64,000 nucleotides of DNA. Origin: Micromonospora saelicesensis. GTDB taxonomy: Bacteria > Actinomycetota > Actinomycetes > Mycobacteriales > Micromonosporaceae. This document shows positions 16,647-25,573 of this stretch, one piece after another. Where the stretch lies: assembly GCF_900091575.1 (NCBI RefSeq), contig NZ_FMCR01000006.1:186001-250000 (forward strand). The letters run 5' to 3'. The notes under the pieces were generated by a model. The model was not told the origin of the DNA, did no database searches, and saw nothing but the letters and a program-made list of their open reading frames with translations. Numbering within the stretch: position 1 is the stretch's first letter; each line of letters starts with the position of its first letter. The position numbers and the translations under genes are program-made.

Positions 16647-18107
16647 GTGAGATGCCTCGTCACCGGAGCGACCGGCTACATCGGCGGGCGGCTGACGCCG
16701 CTGCTGCTCGCCGACGGGCACACCGTGCGCTGCCTCGCCCGCAAGGCGGTGCGGCTGCGCGACGTGCCCTGGGCCTCGGCGGCCGAAATCGTCGAAGGAG
16801 ACCTGAGTCGACCGGAGACGCTGGCCGCCGCGTTCGCCGACGTGGACGTCGCGTACTTCCTGGTGCACTCGTTGGGCCGGTCCGACTTCGAGGCGGTCGA
16901 CCGGACGGCGGCGACCAACTTCGCGGCGGCGGCGCGCGCGGCCGGCGTACGTCGGATCGTCTACCTGGGCGGTCCGTTGCCGGCGACCGACGCGGTCCCC
17001 TCGCCGCACCTGCGCTCCCGGGCCGAGGTGGGCCGGATCCTGCTGGGCAGCGGGGTGCCCACGGCGGTGCTCCGCGCCGCGGTGATCATCGGGTCCGGCT
17101 CGGCGTCGTTCGAGATGCTGCGGTACCTGACCGAGCGGCTACCGGCCATGATCACGCCACGCTGGGTGCGCAACCGGATCCAGCCGATCGCCGTCCGCGA
17201 CGTGCTGAGCTACCTGGTCGGCTGCACCGCCCTGCCGGAGGAGGTCAACCGGGGCTTCGACATCGGCGGGCCGGACGTGCTCACCTTCCGCGAGATGATG
17301 CAGCGCTACGCCCGGGTGGCCGGGCTGCGCCGGCGGATCATCGTGCCGGTCCGGGTGCTCACCCCGTCGCTCTCCTCGCACTGGGTCGGTCTGATCACCC
17401 CGGTGCCGAACAAGATCGCCCGCCCGCTGGTGGAGAGCCTGATCCAGGAGGCGGTCGCGGACGAACACGACATCGCCCGCTACGTCCCGGACCCGCCGGG
17501 CGGGCTGACCGGCTTCGACGACGCGGTGGCGCTGGCGCTGACCAAGGTGCGCGACGCCCAGGTGGAGACCCGCTGGTCGAACGCGAGCGGCCCGGACGCA
17601 CCCGCCGAGCCACTGCCCACCGACCCGGTGTGGTCCGGTGGCACCGCCTACACCGACGTCCGGGAGCGGACGGTGGACGCTCCACCCGCGGCGCTCTGGC
17701 GGGTCGTCGAGGGCGTCGGCGGCGAACACGGCTGGTACTCGTTCCCCCTCGCCTGGTCGATCCGCGGCTGGCTGGACCGGCTGGCCGGCGGGGTCGGGCT
17801 GCGCCGGGGTCGACGCGACCCGCACCGCCTCCAGGTCGGTGAGGCGCTGGACTTCTGGCGGGTCGAGGAGATCGTCCCGGGCGAGTTGCTGCGACTGCGC
17901 GCCGAGATGCGGCTACCCGGCCGGGCCTGGCTGGAGATGCGGGTGCTTCCGGCCGACGACGGCCGCAGCCGCTACCAGCAACGCGCCGTCTTCCTGCCAC
18001 GCGGCCTGCCGGGGCACGCCTACTGGAAGTCGGTGGCCCCGTTCCACGCGGTGGTCTTCGGCGGAATGGCCCGCAACATAGCCCGCAACGCCGAACAACC
18101 CCGCTGA
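16647..18107 (+). CDS. SDR-type NAD(P)-binding protein fused to a DUF2867 domain
   Basis: A 486-residue protein. Residues 1-300 form an atypical short-chain-reductase/NmrA-like domain with the nucleotide loop VTGATGYIGGRL at residues 5-16 and a YFLVHSLG segment at about 71-78; a YxxxK pair is not obvious, so catalysis is doubtful. The last 160 residues (RTVDAPPAALWRVVEGVGGEHGWY...LPGHAYWKSVAPFHAVVFGGMARNI) match DUF2867, a START-like ligand-binding fold commonly fused to this SDR type. Substrate unknown. It is divergent from glyA and ends directly at a run of 7-bp repeats. Confidence 0.85.
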   Translation: MRCLVTGATGYIGGRLTPLLLADGHTVRCLARKAVRLRDVPWASAAEIVEGDLSRPETLAAAFADVDVAYFLVHSLGRSDFEAVDRTAATNFAAAARAAGVRRIVYLGGPLPATDAVPSPHLRSRAEVGRILLGSGVPTAVLRAAVIIGSGSASFEMLRYLTERLPAMITPRWVRNRIQPIAVRDVLSYLVGCTALPEEVNRGFDIGGPDVLTFREMMQRYARVAGLRRRIIVPVRVLTPSLSSHWVGLITPVPNKIARPLVESLIQEAVADEHDIARYVPDPPGGLTGFDDAVALALTKVRDAQVETRWSNASGPDAPAEPLPTDPVWSGGTAYTDVRERTVDAPPAALWRVVEGVGGEHGWYSFPLAWSIRGWLDRLAGGVGLRRGRRDPHRLQVGEALDFWRVEEIVPGELLRLRAEMRLPGRAWLEMRVLPADDGRSRYQQRAVFLPRGLPGHAYWKSVAPFHAVVFGGMARNIARNAEQPR

Positions 18108-18163
18108 CCCCGCTCCCCGCTCCCCGCTCCCCGCTCCCCGCTCCCCGCTCCCCGCTCCCCGCT
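18108..18163. repeat. Eight perfect tandem copies of CCCCGCT
   Basis: A heptanucleotide microsatellite begins at the base after the SDR stop codon; a ninth copy (18099-18105) overlaps the stop itself. Copies are identical, which suggests recent expansion or slippage. Confidence 0.95.
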
Positions 18164-18167
18164 CCGG

Positions 18168-18238
18168 CGATCTTGCACTTTGTGTTGCCGATTTGCGAGC
18201 CTTGGGCACGTTTTGTCACGGCAGAAAGTGCAAGATCG
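18168..18238. repeat. Inverted repeat with 14-bp perfect arms
   Basis: Arms 18168-18181 (CGATCTTGCACTTT) and 18225-18238 (its complement) enclose 43 bases. It lies between two convergent genes and is markedly AT-richer than its surroundings. It could be a terminator or a copy of a dispersed palindrome. Confidence 0.7.
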
Positions 18239-18266
18239 GCGGGCGGGGTGGGGCGGGGTTTGGGGG

Positions 18267-20378
18267 TTAGTTGCCGGCTTGGGGTTGGGTTTGGAAGGCG
18301 GTTCGTTCGCTCGGCGGGACGAAGTCGCGGACCGGTTGGTCGCGCAGGGCGAAGGCGAGCACCTCGCCGACCGCGTTCACCAGCTGGGCCTGCACCGCCT
18401 GACCGACCGCGTCCCGGGGATCGTCCGGGTTCGCGGCCATCGAGGCGACCGCGAGCTGCGGCGTGAACGCCACCACCGTCTCCGTCTCGTACCGTTCCGA
18501 ACTGCCGGTCTTGCCCGCCACTGGACGGCCGAGCTTCGCCCGCAACCCGGGTGCGGTGGCGCCGTCGCAGCGCCCGTACATCGACTGGTCGCCGACCGGG
18601 CAGCGGGCCGCGTCGGTGGCCGCCCTCGCCACGTCGGGGTCGAGCACCTGTCGGCAGTCCGGCTTGGCGGCGTCGACCGGCCGACCGCCCGAGTCGGTGA
18701 TCGAGACCACCGGCAGCGGCGCACACCAGGTCCCCTCGGCCGCAACCGTGGCGTACGCGCTGGCCAGGTCCAACGGGGTGGTCGCTGCCACGCCCAGGGT
18801 GAACGGACCCCAGTCCTTCGCGCCGTAGCGGGCCAGCTTGGCGTCGGACTCGGCCCGCAGCACGATGCCGAGCCGCTCGGCCATCTCCACCACCCGGTCG
18901 GCGCCGACCTTCTCGGTGAGCCAGGCGAAGTACGTGTTCACCGAGCGGCCGAACGCGCTCCACATGGTGCGGGGGCCGTCCATCGACGACGGGCTGGCGT
19001 TCGCCGGGCACCACCGTCCGTCGCAGCTCGCTCCCCCGGTCACCGGGAAGCGGGTGAGCAACTGGGTCGGCGCCACGAAGTCGGTCGACAGCGGCAGGCC
19101 GGCCTCCAGCGCGGCCAGCAGGGTGAAGAGCTTGAACGTCGAGCCGCCCTGGTACCCCTCGATCGCGCCGCCGCCGGCGATCAACTGGTTGACGGTGTTC
19201 GGGCGGTTCTTCTGCCCGACCGGGTTGTCCGCCACGCTGTAGGCGCGGTTCACCGACATCGCCAGCACCCGCCCGGTGCCCGGTTGCACCACGGCGGTGG
19301 GCACCGCCTCGGCCCTGGTCTTCGGATAGATCTTCAGCACCTGCTCGGTGGTGGCCCGCTGCACTCCCGGGTCCAGCGACGACACGATGGAGAACCCGCC
19401 CCGGCGCAGCGCGCGCTGCCGCTCGTCGGCGGTCGCCCCGAACGCGGACTGGCTACTCCACCAGCGGGTGAACCAGTCGCAGAAGAAGCCCCAGTCGTTG
19501 TGCGTGTCGAGTACGCCAGTGCAGTCGTTCGGGGTCTCGCTGGGCCGCAGTTGCAGCGGTTCGGCGCGCGCCGCCGCCGCCGCGTCCGCCGGCACCTGCC
19601 CCGACTCCACCAGCCGCTCCAACACGTACGACCGCCGGGCCACCGCGCTGTCGGCGTCGCCGTTGATCGGATCGTCGCTGTCCGGCGAACGCACCAGACC
19701 GGCGAGCAGTGCCGCCTGGGCCAGGGTCAGCTCGGCCGGGGAGCGGGAGAAGTACCGCTTGCTGGCCGCCGCGATGCCGTACGCCCCGGCACCGAAGTAG
19801 GCGATGTTGAGGTAGCGGGTCATGATCTCGTCCTTGTCGAGCTCCCGCTCCAACGCGAGCGCGTACCGCATCTCCTGGAGCTTGCGGACGGTGGTGAGCT
19901 CGGTGGCGGCGTTCCGCTGCGCCTCGGTCAGTCGGGGATCGTTGCTGAGCACGTTGCGGACGTACTGCATGGTCAGCGTGGAGGCGCCCTGTCGGGTCTG
20001 GCCGTCGCGCTTGTTGACGGTGAACGCGCGCACCACGCCCCGCAGGTCGACCCCGCTGTGCTGGTAGAACCGGACGTCCTCGGCGGCCACGATCGCCTGA
20101 CGCATCACGGGAGCCACCTCGTGCAGCGGCACGTCCACCCGGTCCTCCTGGTAGAAGGAGGTGATCAGGGTGGTGCCGTCGTTGGCGTAGAGGTTGGAGC
20201 GCTGCGCGGTGGGCGGCGTCCGGAGTGTGTTCGGCAGCTCCGAGTACGGCGTCGACAGGGCACTGAAGCCGATCCCGAAGACCAGGGCCGCGGGTAGGGC
20301 GGCGGCGGCCAGCACCAAACCGGCCAGCACTCCGGCGATCACCACGGTCAGCAGTTTGTCGAGTTGGGCCCGGATCAT
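18267..20378 (-). CDS. Class A penicillin-binding protein (transglycosylase/transpeptidase)
   Basis: A bifunctional peptidoglycan synthase of 703 residues anchored by one N-terminal helix (about 12-37). The GT51 glycosyltransferase domain has catalytic Glu100 in AAEDVRFYQHSGVD, then GASTLTMQYVRN and the YLNIAYFGAGAYGIAAASKRYF stretch. The transpeptidase domain has Ser413-x-x-Lys416 in GGSTFK, SVN in RSVNTYFAWL, and KTG in VAGKTGSSERYETE. No PASTA domain is present. It belongs to the PonA1/PBP1 type and probably supplements other PBPs during wall growth. The gene is monocistronic, with TAGCGT as a possible -10 at about 20405. Confidence 0.95.
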   Translation of the reverse strand: MIRAQLDKLLTVVIAGVLAGLVLAAAALPAALVFGIGFSALSTPYSELPNTLRTPPTAQRSNLYANDGTTLITSFYQEDRVDVPLHEVAPVMRQAIVAAEDVRFYQHSGVDLRGVVRAFTVNKRDGQTRQGASTLTMQYVRNVLSNDPRLTEAQRNAATELTTVRKLQEMRYALALERELDKDEIMTRYLNIAYFGAGAYGIAAASKRYFSRSPAELTLAQAALLAGLVRSPDSDDPINGDADSAVARRSYVLERLVESGQVPADAAAAARAEPLQLRPSETPNDCTGVLDTHNDWGFFCDWFTRWWSSQSAFGATADERQRALRRGGFSIVSSLDPGVQRATTEQVLKIYPKTRAEAVPTAVVQPGTGRVLAMSVNRAYSVADNPVGQKNRPNTVNQLIAGGGAIEGYQGGSTFKLFTLLAALEAGLPLSTDFVAPTQLLTRFPVTGGASCDGRWCPANASPSSMDGPRTMWSAFGRSVNTYFAWLTEKVGADRVVEMAERLGIVLRAESDAKLARYGAKDWGPFTLGVAATTPLDLASAYATVAAEGTWCAPLPVVSITDSGGRPVDAAKPDCRQVLDPDVARAATDAARCPVGDQSMYGRCDGATAPGLRAKLGRPVAGKTGSSERYETETVVAFTPQLAVASMAANPDDPRDAVGQAVQAQLVNAVGEVLAFALRDQPVRDFVPPSERTAFQTQPQAGN

Positions 20379-20484
20379 CAGCTCTCCCCGCAGGAGCCGG
20401 TCACGCTAGGACCCGTTCAGAATGACCCGGAACGCCCCTTTAGCCCTGGGTTTTCACCAAACCCGGAGGAAACTCGCACCACGC

Positions 20485-21096
20485 TCAGGGCAGCAGCGCG
20501 CCGGCCAGCGGGTGGACCGTCTCCTCGATCTCGTCGGCGACCCGGCTGAAGCACTGGTCGCCACGACCCCACGGGTCGTCCAGATCATCGGTGGCCAGCG
20601 CCGAAGCGCCCAGCCGCGCGTCATGCGCCGCCGCCACCAGGGCCACCCCCCGGGCGTACACGGCGTCCGGGGTGGCGTCACCCGGCGGCAGCGCGGCGGC
20701 GTCCACCGCGGCCAGCAGCCGGCCGAACTCGCCCAGCACGAACGTGCGGGCCGCCGCGTCCGGACGAAGCGCGACCACGTACTCCTGCTGGTCGGCGGTG
20801 GCGGTCAGGACCAGGTCGGCGGCGTCGATGTGGTCCGAGCGCAGCTTGCGCGCGGCGAACCCGGCCACGTCCCCACCACGGCCGGTGACCTGCCGTGCCG
20901 CCGGCGGGTTCATCTCCTCGCCCGCGTGCCAGCCACCCGTGCCGGCGCTGTGGCTGTGCACCAACTCCTCGGCCTGGGCCGGGTCCTGCGAACGCCGGGT
21001 CAGCCGCTCCCGCACCGCCAGGGCGAGCAGCCGCTCCGCCATCGGCGAGCGGCAGATGTTGCCCATGCAGACGTGCAGAACAGTGAACGGGGGCAC
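20485..21096 (-). CDS. Low-molecular-weight protein-tyrosine phosphatase
   Basis: A 203-residue protein with the active-site loop CMGNICRSPMAE (nucleophile Cys10, Arg16) at the N-terminus and a general-acid motif DDPWGRGDQ near the C-terminus, as in LMW-PTPs of the Wzb/PtpA/arsenate-reductase fold. An insert of about 45 residues between the halves makes it longer than the usual 150-160. It starts one base after the end of the tsaC gene, so the prmC-tsaC-phosphatase string is one operon, an arrangement typical of actinomycetes. Targets are unknown. Confidence 0.9.
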   Translation of the reverse strand: MPPFTVLHVCMGNICRSPMAERLLALAVRERLTRRSQDPAQAEELVHSHSAGTGGWHAGEEMNPPAARQVTGRGGDVAGFAARKLRSDHIDAADLVLTATADQQEYVVALRPDAAARTFVLGEFGRLLAAVDAAALPPGDATPDAVYARGVALVAAAHDARLGASALATDDLDDPWGRGDQCFSRVADEIEETVHPLAGALLP

Positions 21097-21747
21097 TCAG
21101 ACCGCCCGACCGTCGACGAGATCCGGAACCACGTCACGCAGCTTCTCCAGCGGGATCGCCCCGGCCCGCAGCAACTGCGGCACCTCACCGGTCAGATCCA
21201 CGATCGTGCTGGGCACCGGGTCCGGGCAGGGGCCGGCCTCCAGGTAGGCCCGCACCGAGTAGCTGAGCTGGTCACGCGCCTCGTCGGCGGTGACCGCGGC
21301 CGGCTGGCCGGTCTTGTTGGCCGACGAGACCGCCATCGGGCCGGTCTCGCGCAGCACCTCCAACGCCACCGGGTGCAGCGGCATCCGCACCGCCACCGTG
21401 CCGGTCTTGTCGCCCAGGTCCCACTGAAGGCTCGGCGAGTGCTCGACCACGATGGTCAGGGCACCCGGCCAGAACGCCTCCACGAGGTCCCGTGCGGCAG
21501 TGGGCAGCGAGAAGACCAACCCGTCCAGGGTGTGCCGCGAGCCGATCAGCACCGGCGGCGGCATCTGCCGGCCCCGGCCCTTGGCATCGAGCAGCGCCTT
21601 CACCGCGTACGGGGTGAACGCGTCCGCGCCGATCCCATACACGGTGTCCGTCGGAAGAACGACCAGCTCGCCGTTCTTGACCGCCTCGATCGCCGCAGCG
21701 ATGCCGCGGTCCCGATCGGCGGGCGACCGGCAGTCGTAGAGCATCAC
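21097..21747 (-). CDS. L-threonylcarbamoyladenylate synthase (TsaC/Sua5 family)
   Basis: Makes threonylcarbamoyl-AMP from threonine, bicarbonate and ATP for the universal t6A37 modification of ANN-decoding tRNAs. The 216 residues show the YrdC-domain motifs VKNGELVVLPTDTVYGIGADAF near residue 25, KGRGRQMPPPVLI, PGALTIVVE, VAVRMPLHP and SSANKTGQPA. It has only the YrdC domain, without the Sua5 C-terminal extension, so it is TsaC-like. Its start overlaps the prmC stop by 4 nt. Confidence 0.95.
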   Translation of the reverse strand: MMLYDCRSPADRDRGIAAAIEAVKNGELVVLPTDTVYGIGADAFTPYAVKALLDAKGRGRQMPPPVLIGSRHTLDGLVFSLPTAARDLVEAFWPGALTIVVEHSPSLQWDLGDKTGTVAVRMPLHPVALEVLRETGPMAVSSANKTGQPAAVTADEARDQLSYSVRAYLEAGPCPDPVPSTIVDLTGEVPQLLRAGAIPLEKLRDVVPDLVDGRAV

Positions 21748-22691
21748 GAGGAGTCAGTCTGCCACGCCGCCCCGATCGGGGCGTGCTGGCCGTCCGCCCG
21801 TCGGGACGCGGTCGCGTAGCGGGGACGCCCGGTGAGGTCCAGATGCTCCGCGACAGCGGTGAAGCCGCCGTCCCGGGCGAGCAGCTCCGGCACCGCCGCG
21901 CCGTGAGTGTCGTCGTGCTCGACGCCGAACACGCCCCCCGGGCGCAACAGCACCGCCGCCCTGGCGACGACCGGCCGGATCACCACCAGACCGTCCGCGC
22001 CGCCGAAGACCGCCTCCGCCGGGTCGTGCCCGGCGACCTCCGGCGGGACCACCACGTCGTCCGGCACGTACGGCGGGTTGCAGAGCAGCACGTCCACCCG
22101 GCCCACCAGCTCGGCCAGCAGGTCCGGCGCTGTCACATCGGCCTCGACGACCTCGATCGGTCGGTCTCCCGCCGCGGCGCGCTCCGCCGCGTTGCGCCGC
22201 AACCAGGCCAGCGCCGCCGGAGACCGCTCCACCGCGATCACCCGCGCTCCCGGCAGCTCCTGAGCCACGGCCAGGGCGATCGCGCCCGAGCCGCTGCACA
22301 GGTCCACCACCACCGGGTCAGGCCGGCCCTGGGCCTGCTCGACACCCCAGCCGGCCAACAGCTCGGTCTCCGGCCGGGGCACGAAGACACCCGGGCCGAC
22401 CGACAACTCCAGGTGCCGGAACCCGGCCCGACCGGTCAGGTGCTGCAACGGCTCGCGCGCGACGCGGCGGCGCGTCAACTCGTCGAGCCGCACCAGCTGG
22501 TCGTCGCTGAGGTCGTCGGCGAGAGCCAACCGACCCCGGGGCACCCCCAGCACGTACGCCGCCAGCAACTCGGCCTCCACCCGGGCGGAGCCGACCCCGG
22601 CGGCGGCGAGCGCGCGGGCCGCTCGGGCCACCGCGGCGGACGGCCGGATGGGGCCTGTCCCTTCGGGGGGGTGTTGCGGCAAAGTACTCAC
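21744..22691 (-). CDS. prmC: Peptide chain release factor N5-glutamine methyltransferase
   Basis: PrmC methylates the Gln of the GGQ motif in release factors, such as the RF1 encoded nearby. The GTG at 22691 gives 315 residues; the frame is open further upstream but without family similarity. The N-terminal helical domain (RVEAELLAAYVLGVPRGRLAL) is followed by the SAM-binding motif VVDLCSGSGAIALAVA and the catalytic NPPY in LLCNPPYVPDD. A CATGAT hexamer six bases before the GTG suggests a leaderless transcript. In related genomes prmC directly follows prfA; here a GGDEF gene is inserted on the other strand. Confidence 0.94.
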   Translation of the reverse strand: MSTLPQHPPEGTGPIRPSAAVARAARALAAAGVGSARVEAELLAAYVLGVPRGRLALADDLSDDQLVRLDELTRRRVAREPLQHLTGRAGFRHLELSVGPGVFVPRPETELLAGWGVEQAQGRPDPVVVDLCSGSGAIALAVAQELPGARVIAVERSPAALAWLRRNAAERAAAGDRPIEVVEADVTAPDLLAELVGRVDVLLCNPPYVPDDVVVPPEVAGHDPAEAVFGGADGLVVIRPVVARAAVLLRPGGVFGVEHDDTHGAAVPELLARDGGFTAVAEHLDLTGRPRYATASRRADGQHAPIGAAWQTDSS

Positions 22692-22697
22692 GACATA

Positions 22698-22703
22698 ATC
22701 ATG
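22698..22703 (-). promoter_or_regulatory. Probable -10 element for leaderless prmC
   Basis: CATGAT on the minus strand ends six bases before the prmC GTG, and no ribosome site is visible. It lies in the short divergent gap with the GGDEF gene. Confidence 0.35.
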
Positions 22704-22764
22704 AAGCGTCGCGGGCGGCGTGACGAACAGGTGCGCCCAGGCGCGCACGACAGGAGGTTGGCGG

Positions 22765-24309
22765 GTGGGCTGGCTCGACCGGGTCGATGACCAGGTTGAC
22801 GCCCTGACGCACGCCCGGGCGTTGCAGGAGGCCAGCCGCTCCGCGGAGGCGTACGTCCTGCTGGAGCGTGTGATCCGCACCACCAACGACCCGGCGGCGC
22901 GAGCGGACGCGATGGTGCAGCGCCTCTCCGCGCTGATCAATCTCGGTCGGACCGCGGAGTTCACCCGGGCCATCGAAGAGGCGTCGGCGGCGGTCCGCGA
23001 CCTCGCCGAGCCCTATCTGCACGGTCACCTCAACGCGCTGGCCGCGCTCGCCGCGCACCACCAGGGCGCACTGGACCGCTGTGTCATGCACCTCGTCCGG
23101 GCGGCCCGGGCGCTGGGCGCCGTCGCCGACCCCGACCGGGACACCGCCTGGGGCTGGCACGACCTGGCCATGGCCTACAGCTACCTCAGCTTCCACGGGT
23201 ACGCCCTGGGGGCCATCGAGCGGGCCCGGCAGCTCGGGCTGACCGCCGGGATCCCGGAGGAGACGTTCGCCGCGCCGGGCATCCGGCTGCGCAACGCCGT
23301 GGCCCTGGACCACAACGGCGACAGCGACGGTTGCCTGCGGGTGCTCCGGGACGTGGCCGCCGACCTGACCCGCTTCGTCCGCGCCGGGCGGGCCGGCCAG
23401 CTACGCCCGAGCAGCCTCGCCGCGTACGGCTACGCGGCGGCCCGACAGGCCGCGCTCGGCGACCAGGTGGCGACCGAAGGCCCCGAGCCGGCCCGGTTGA
23501 TCACCCACGGCGGGGACAGCGCCCGCGCCCGCGACCTGCGTCAGCTCGGGCAGGTGTGCCTCGCCGTCGCCGACGGTCGACCGATCGAGGCGGTTGCCCG
23601 ACTGGACACCGTGCAGGTCTCCAACGAGACGCTCGGGGCGGCCGAGCCGGCCCGGCTGCGCAGCATCGCGTTGACCCGCGCCGGGGACCACCTGGCGGCG
23701 CACCGGGCCGACCGGCTGGCGTTCCGGCTCGCCGCGCAACGCAACGACAGGCTGCGCGACGTCTACATCGACGGCATCGCCGCCCGCATCGACCATGAGG
23801 AGATGCGCCGCGAGGCGGCACGCTTCGAGGGCGAGGCGTTGACCGACCCGCTCACCGGGCTGCCCAACCGCCGCCGGTTGGAGCGCTACATCACGGCCGT
23901 GGTCACCCGCGGCGATCGGGTGGTGATCGGCGTCTGCGACCTGGACGGCTTCAAGGCGGTCAACACCCGGCACGGGCACCACTCGGGCGACCTGGTGCTG
24001 CAACGCATCGCCGGTGTGATCAACCGGGTGATGCGCCGGGGCGACTTCGTGGCCCGCTACGGCGGTGACGAATTCGTGGTGGTGCTGCCGGACACCGGCA
24101 TGACCGAGGCCGCCGAGGTGGCCCGCCGGATCGAGGCCGCGGTCCGCCTGGAGGACTGGGAGTCGTTGGTCCCGGGCACCCCGGTCGGGGTCAGCATCGG
24201 CTTCGCCGAGGTCTCCGGTGGCAGCGGGCTGCGCGACGCGCTCAGCGTCGCGTTCGAGCAGGCCGACCGCGAGATGCTCCGCGCCAAGACCCGCCCCCGC
24301 GCGAGCTGA
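22765..24309 (+). CDS. Diguanylate cyclase with helical-repeat sensor region
   Basis: A 514-residue cytoplasmic protein; no membrane segment is visible. The first 330 residues are Ala/Leu/Arg-rich helices with a TPR-like pattern, probably a protein- or ligand-binding sensor. The C-terminal GGDEF domain starts at LTDPLTGLPNRRRLERYI, has the Mg/GTP residue in GVCDLDGFKAVN and an intact GGDEF (433-437), and carries the inhibitory RxxD I-site (RRGD, five residues ahead). It should therefore make c-di-GMP with product inhibition; no EAL domain is present. I chose the GTG at 22765 for its AGGAGG site seven bases upstream. It sits as an insertion between prfA and prmC. Confidence 0.9.
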   Translation: MGWLDRVDDQVDALTHARALQEASRSAEAYVLLERVIRTTNDPAARADAMVQRLSALINLGRTAEFTRAIEEASAAVRDLAEPYLHGHLNALAALAAHHQGALDRCVMHLVRAARALGAVADPDRDTAWGWHDLAMAYSYLSFHGYALGAIERARQLGLTAGIPEETFAAPGIRLRNAVALDHNGDSDGCLRVLRDVAADLTRFVRAGRAGQLRPSSLAAYGYAAARQAALGDQVATEGPEPARLITHGGDSARARDLRQLGQVCLAVADGRPIEAVARLDTVQVSNETLGAAEPARLRSIALTRAGDHLAAHRADRLAFRLAAQRNDRLRDVYIDGIAARIDHEEMRREAARFEGEALTDPLTGLPNRRRLERYITAVVTRGDRVVIGVCDLDGFKAVNTRHGHHSGDLVLQRIAGVINRVMRRGDFVARYGGDEFVVVLPDTGMTEAAEVARRIEAAVRLEDWESLVPGTPVGVSIGFAEVSGGSGLRDALSVAFEQADREMLRAKTRPRAS

Positions 24310-24351
24310 GCCCCGGCTGGCGTCGAGGCGCGCCGCGGCTCGGTGCCGCGG

Positions 24352-25440
24352 TCAGCGGCGGGTCAGCTCGGTGTCGCCGGCGAGCCGGGCGGCCCGGTCG
24401 GCCTCGGTGAGGGCGTCCAGCACCCCGTCCAGCTCGCCGCCGAGCGCCAGATCCAGGTTGTACGCGGTGTAGCCGATCCGGTGATCGGTGATCCGGTTCT
24501 GCGGGAAGTTGTAGGTGCGGATCCGCTCCGAGCGGTCCACGGTGCGCACCTGGGCCTTGCGCGCGTCCGAGGCGGCGGCGTCGGCCTGCTCCTGCGCGGC
24601 GGCGAGCAGCCGGGCCCGCAGGATCCGCATCGCCTGCTCCCGGTTCTGCAACTGGGACTTCTCGTTCTGGCAGGAGACGACGATGCCGGTCGGCAGGTGG
24701 GTGATCCGCACCGCCGAGTCGGTGGTGTTCACCGACTGGCCACCCGGGCCGGACGAACGGAACACGTCGATGCGCAGCTCGTTCTGGTCGATGGTGACGT
24801 CGACGTCCTCGGCCTCCGGCAGCACCAGCACCCCGGCGGCGCTGGTGTGGATCCGGCCCTGCGACTCGGTCACCGGGACACGCTGCACCCGGTGCACGCC
24901 GCCCTCCCACTTGAGCCGCGACCAGACGCCGTTGCCGCCGTCCGGCACACCCTTGGTCTTGATCGCGAGGGAGACGTCCTTGACCCCGCCGAGGTCGGAA
25001 TCCTGCGCGTCGATCACCTCGGTGACCCAGCCGTGCCGCTCGGCGTACCGGGTGTACATCCGCAGCAGGTCACCGGCGAACAGCGCCGACTCCTCGCCAC
25101 CCTCACCGGCCTTGATTTCGACGATCACGTCCTTGGCGTCGTGCGGGTCGCGCGGAATGAGCAGCTCGGCGAGCCGCTCCTCCAGCACCGGCAGGGACCC
25201 GGCGATGGCGTCCGCCTCAGCCGCGAAGGACGGGTCCTCGGCGGCCAGCTCACGAGCCGCGGCCAGATCGGCGCGGGCCTGCTCCAACTCGTCGGCGGCC
25301 TTGTGCAGCGGCACCAGCTCGGCGTACCGGCGGCCGACCCTGCGCGCGGTGGCCTGGTCGGCGTGGATGGCCGGATCGGCCAACCGCTTCTCCAGCTCCG
25401 CGTACTCGTCGAGAAGGCCGGCCAGACGCTCGCTGCTCAT
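24352..25440 (-). CDS. prfA: Peptide chain release factor 1
   Basis: RF1 recognises UAA and UAG stop codons and triggers peptide release. The 362-residue protein starts at the ATG at 25440; the frame is open further upstream without similarity. It has the codon-recognition tripeptide PVT (189-191, in RVPVTESQGRIHTS) and the catalytic GGQ (233-235, in SSGPGGQSVNTTDSAVR). Gene order rpmE-prfA is standard in actinomycetes; a GC-rich hairpin stands between the two. Confidence 0.97.
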   Translation of the reverse strand: MSSERLAGLLDEYAELEKRLADPAIHADQATARRVGRRYAELVPLHKAADELEQARADLAAARELAAEDPSFAAEADAIAGSLPVLEERLAELLIPRDPHDAKDVIVEIKAGEGGEESALFAGDLLRMYTRYAERHGWVTEVIDAQDSDLGGVKDVSLAIKTKGVPDGGNGVWSRLKWEGGVHRVQRVPVTESQGRIHTSAAGVLVLPEAEDVDVTIDQNELRIDVFRSSGPGGQSVNTTDSAVRITHLPTGIVVSCQNEKSQLQNREQAMRILRARLLAAAQEQADAAASDARKAQVRTVDRSERIRTYNFPQNRITDHRIGYTAYNLDLALGGELDGVLDALTEADRAARLAGDTELTRR

Positions 25441-25526
25441 GCTGCGGATGCTCCTTCGACGGTGCGCGACGACCGGGCCGGGGCCGGGGGGCCAGCGGCC
25501 AGGCGGAAACGGAGGAAAATGCGGAC

Positions 25527-25563
25527 GGCGCCCGCGTCCGGTGAAAAACCGGACGCGGGCGCC
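25527..25563. terminator. 15-bp hairpin between rpmE and prfA
   Basis: A perfect 15-bp GC stem (25527-25541 with 25549-25563) with loop TGAAAAA, eleven bases after the rpmE stop. There is no T-run; it probably reduces read-through from the highly expressed rpmE into prfA. Confidence 0.7.
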
Positions 25564-25573
25564 GAACGAGGAG

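Noticed and set aside
22692..22973. Extension of PrmC upstream of the GTG at 22691
   Set aside because: It would overlap the divergent GGDEF gene and contains no PrmC-like sequence.
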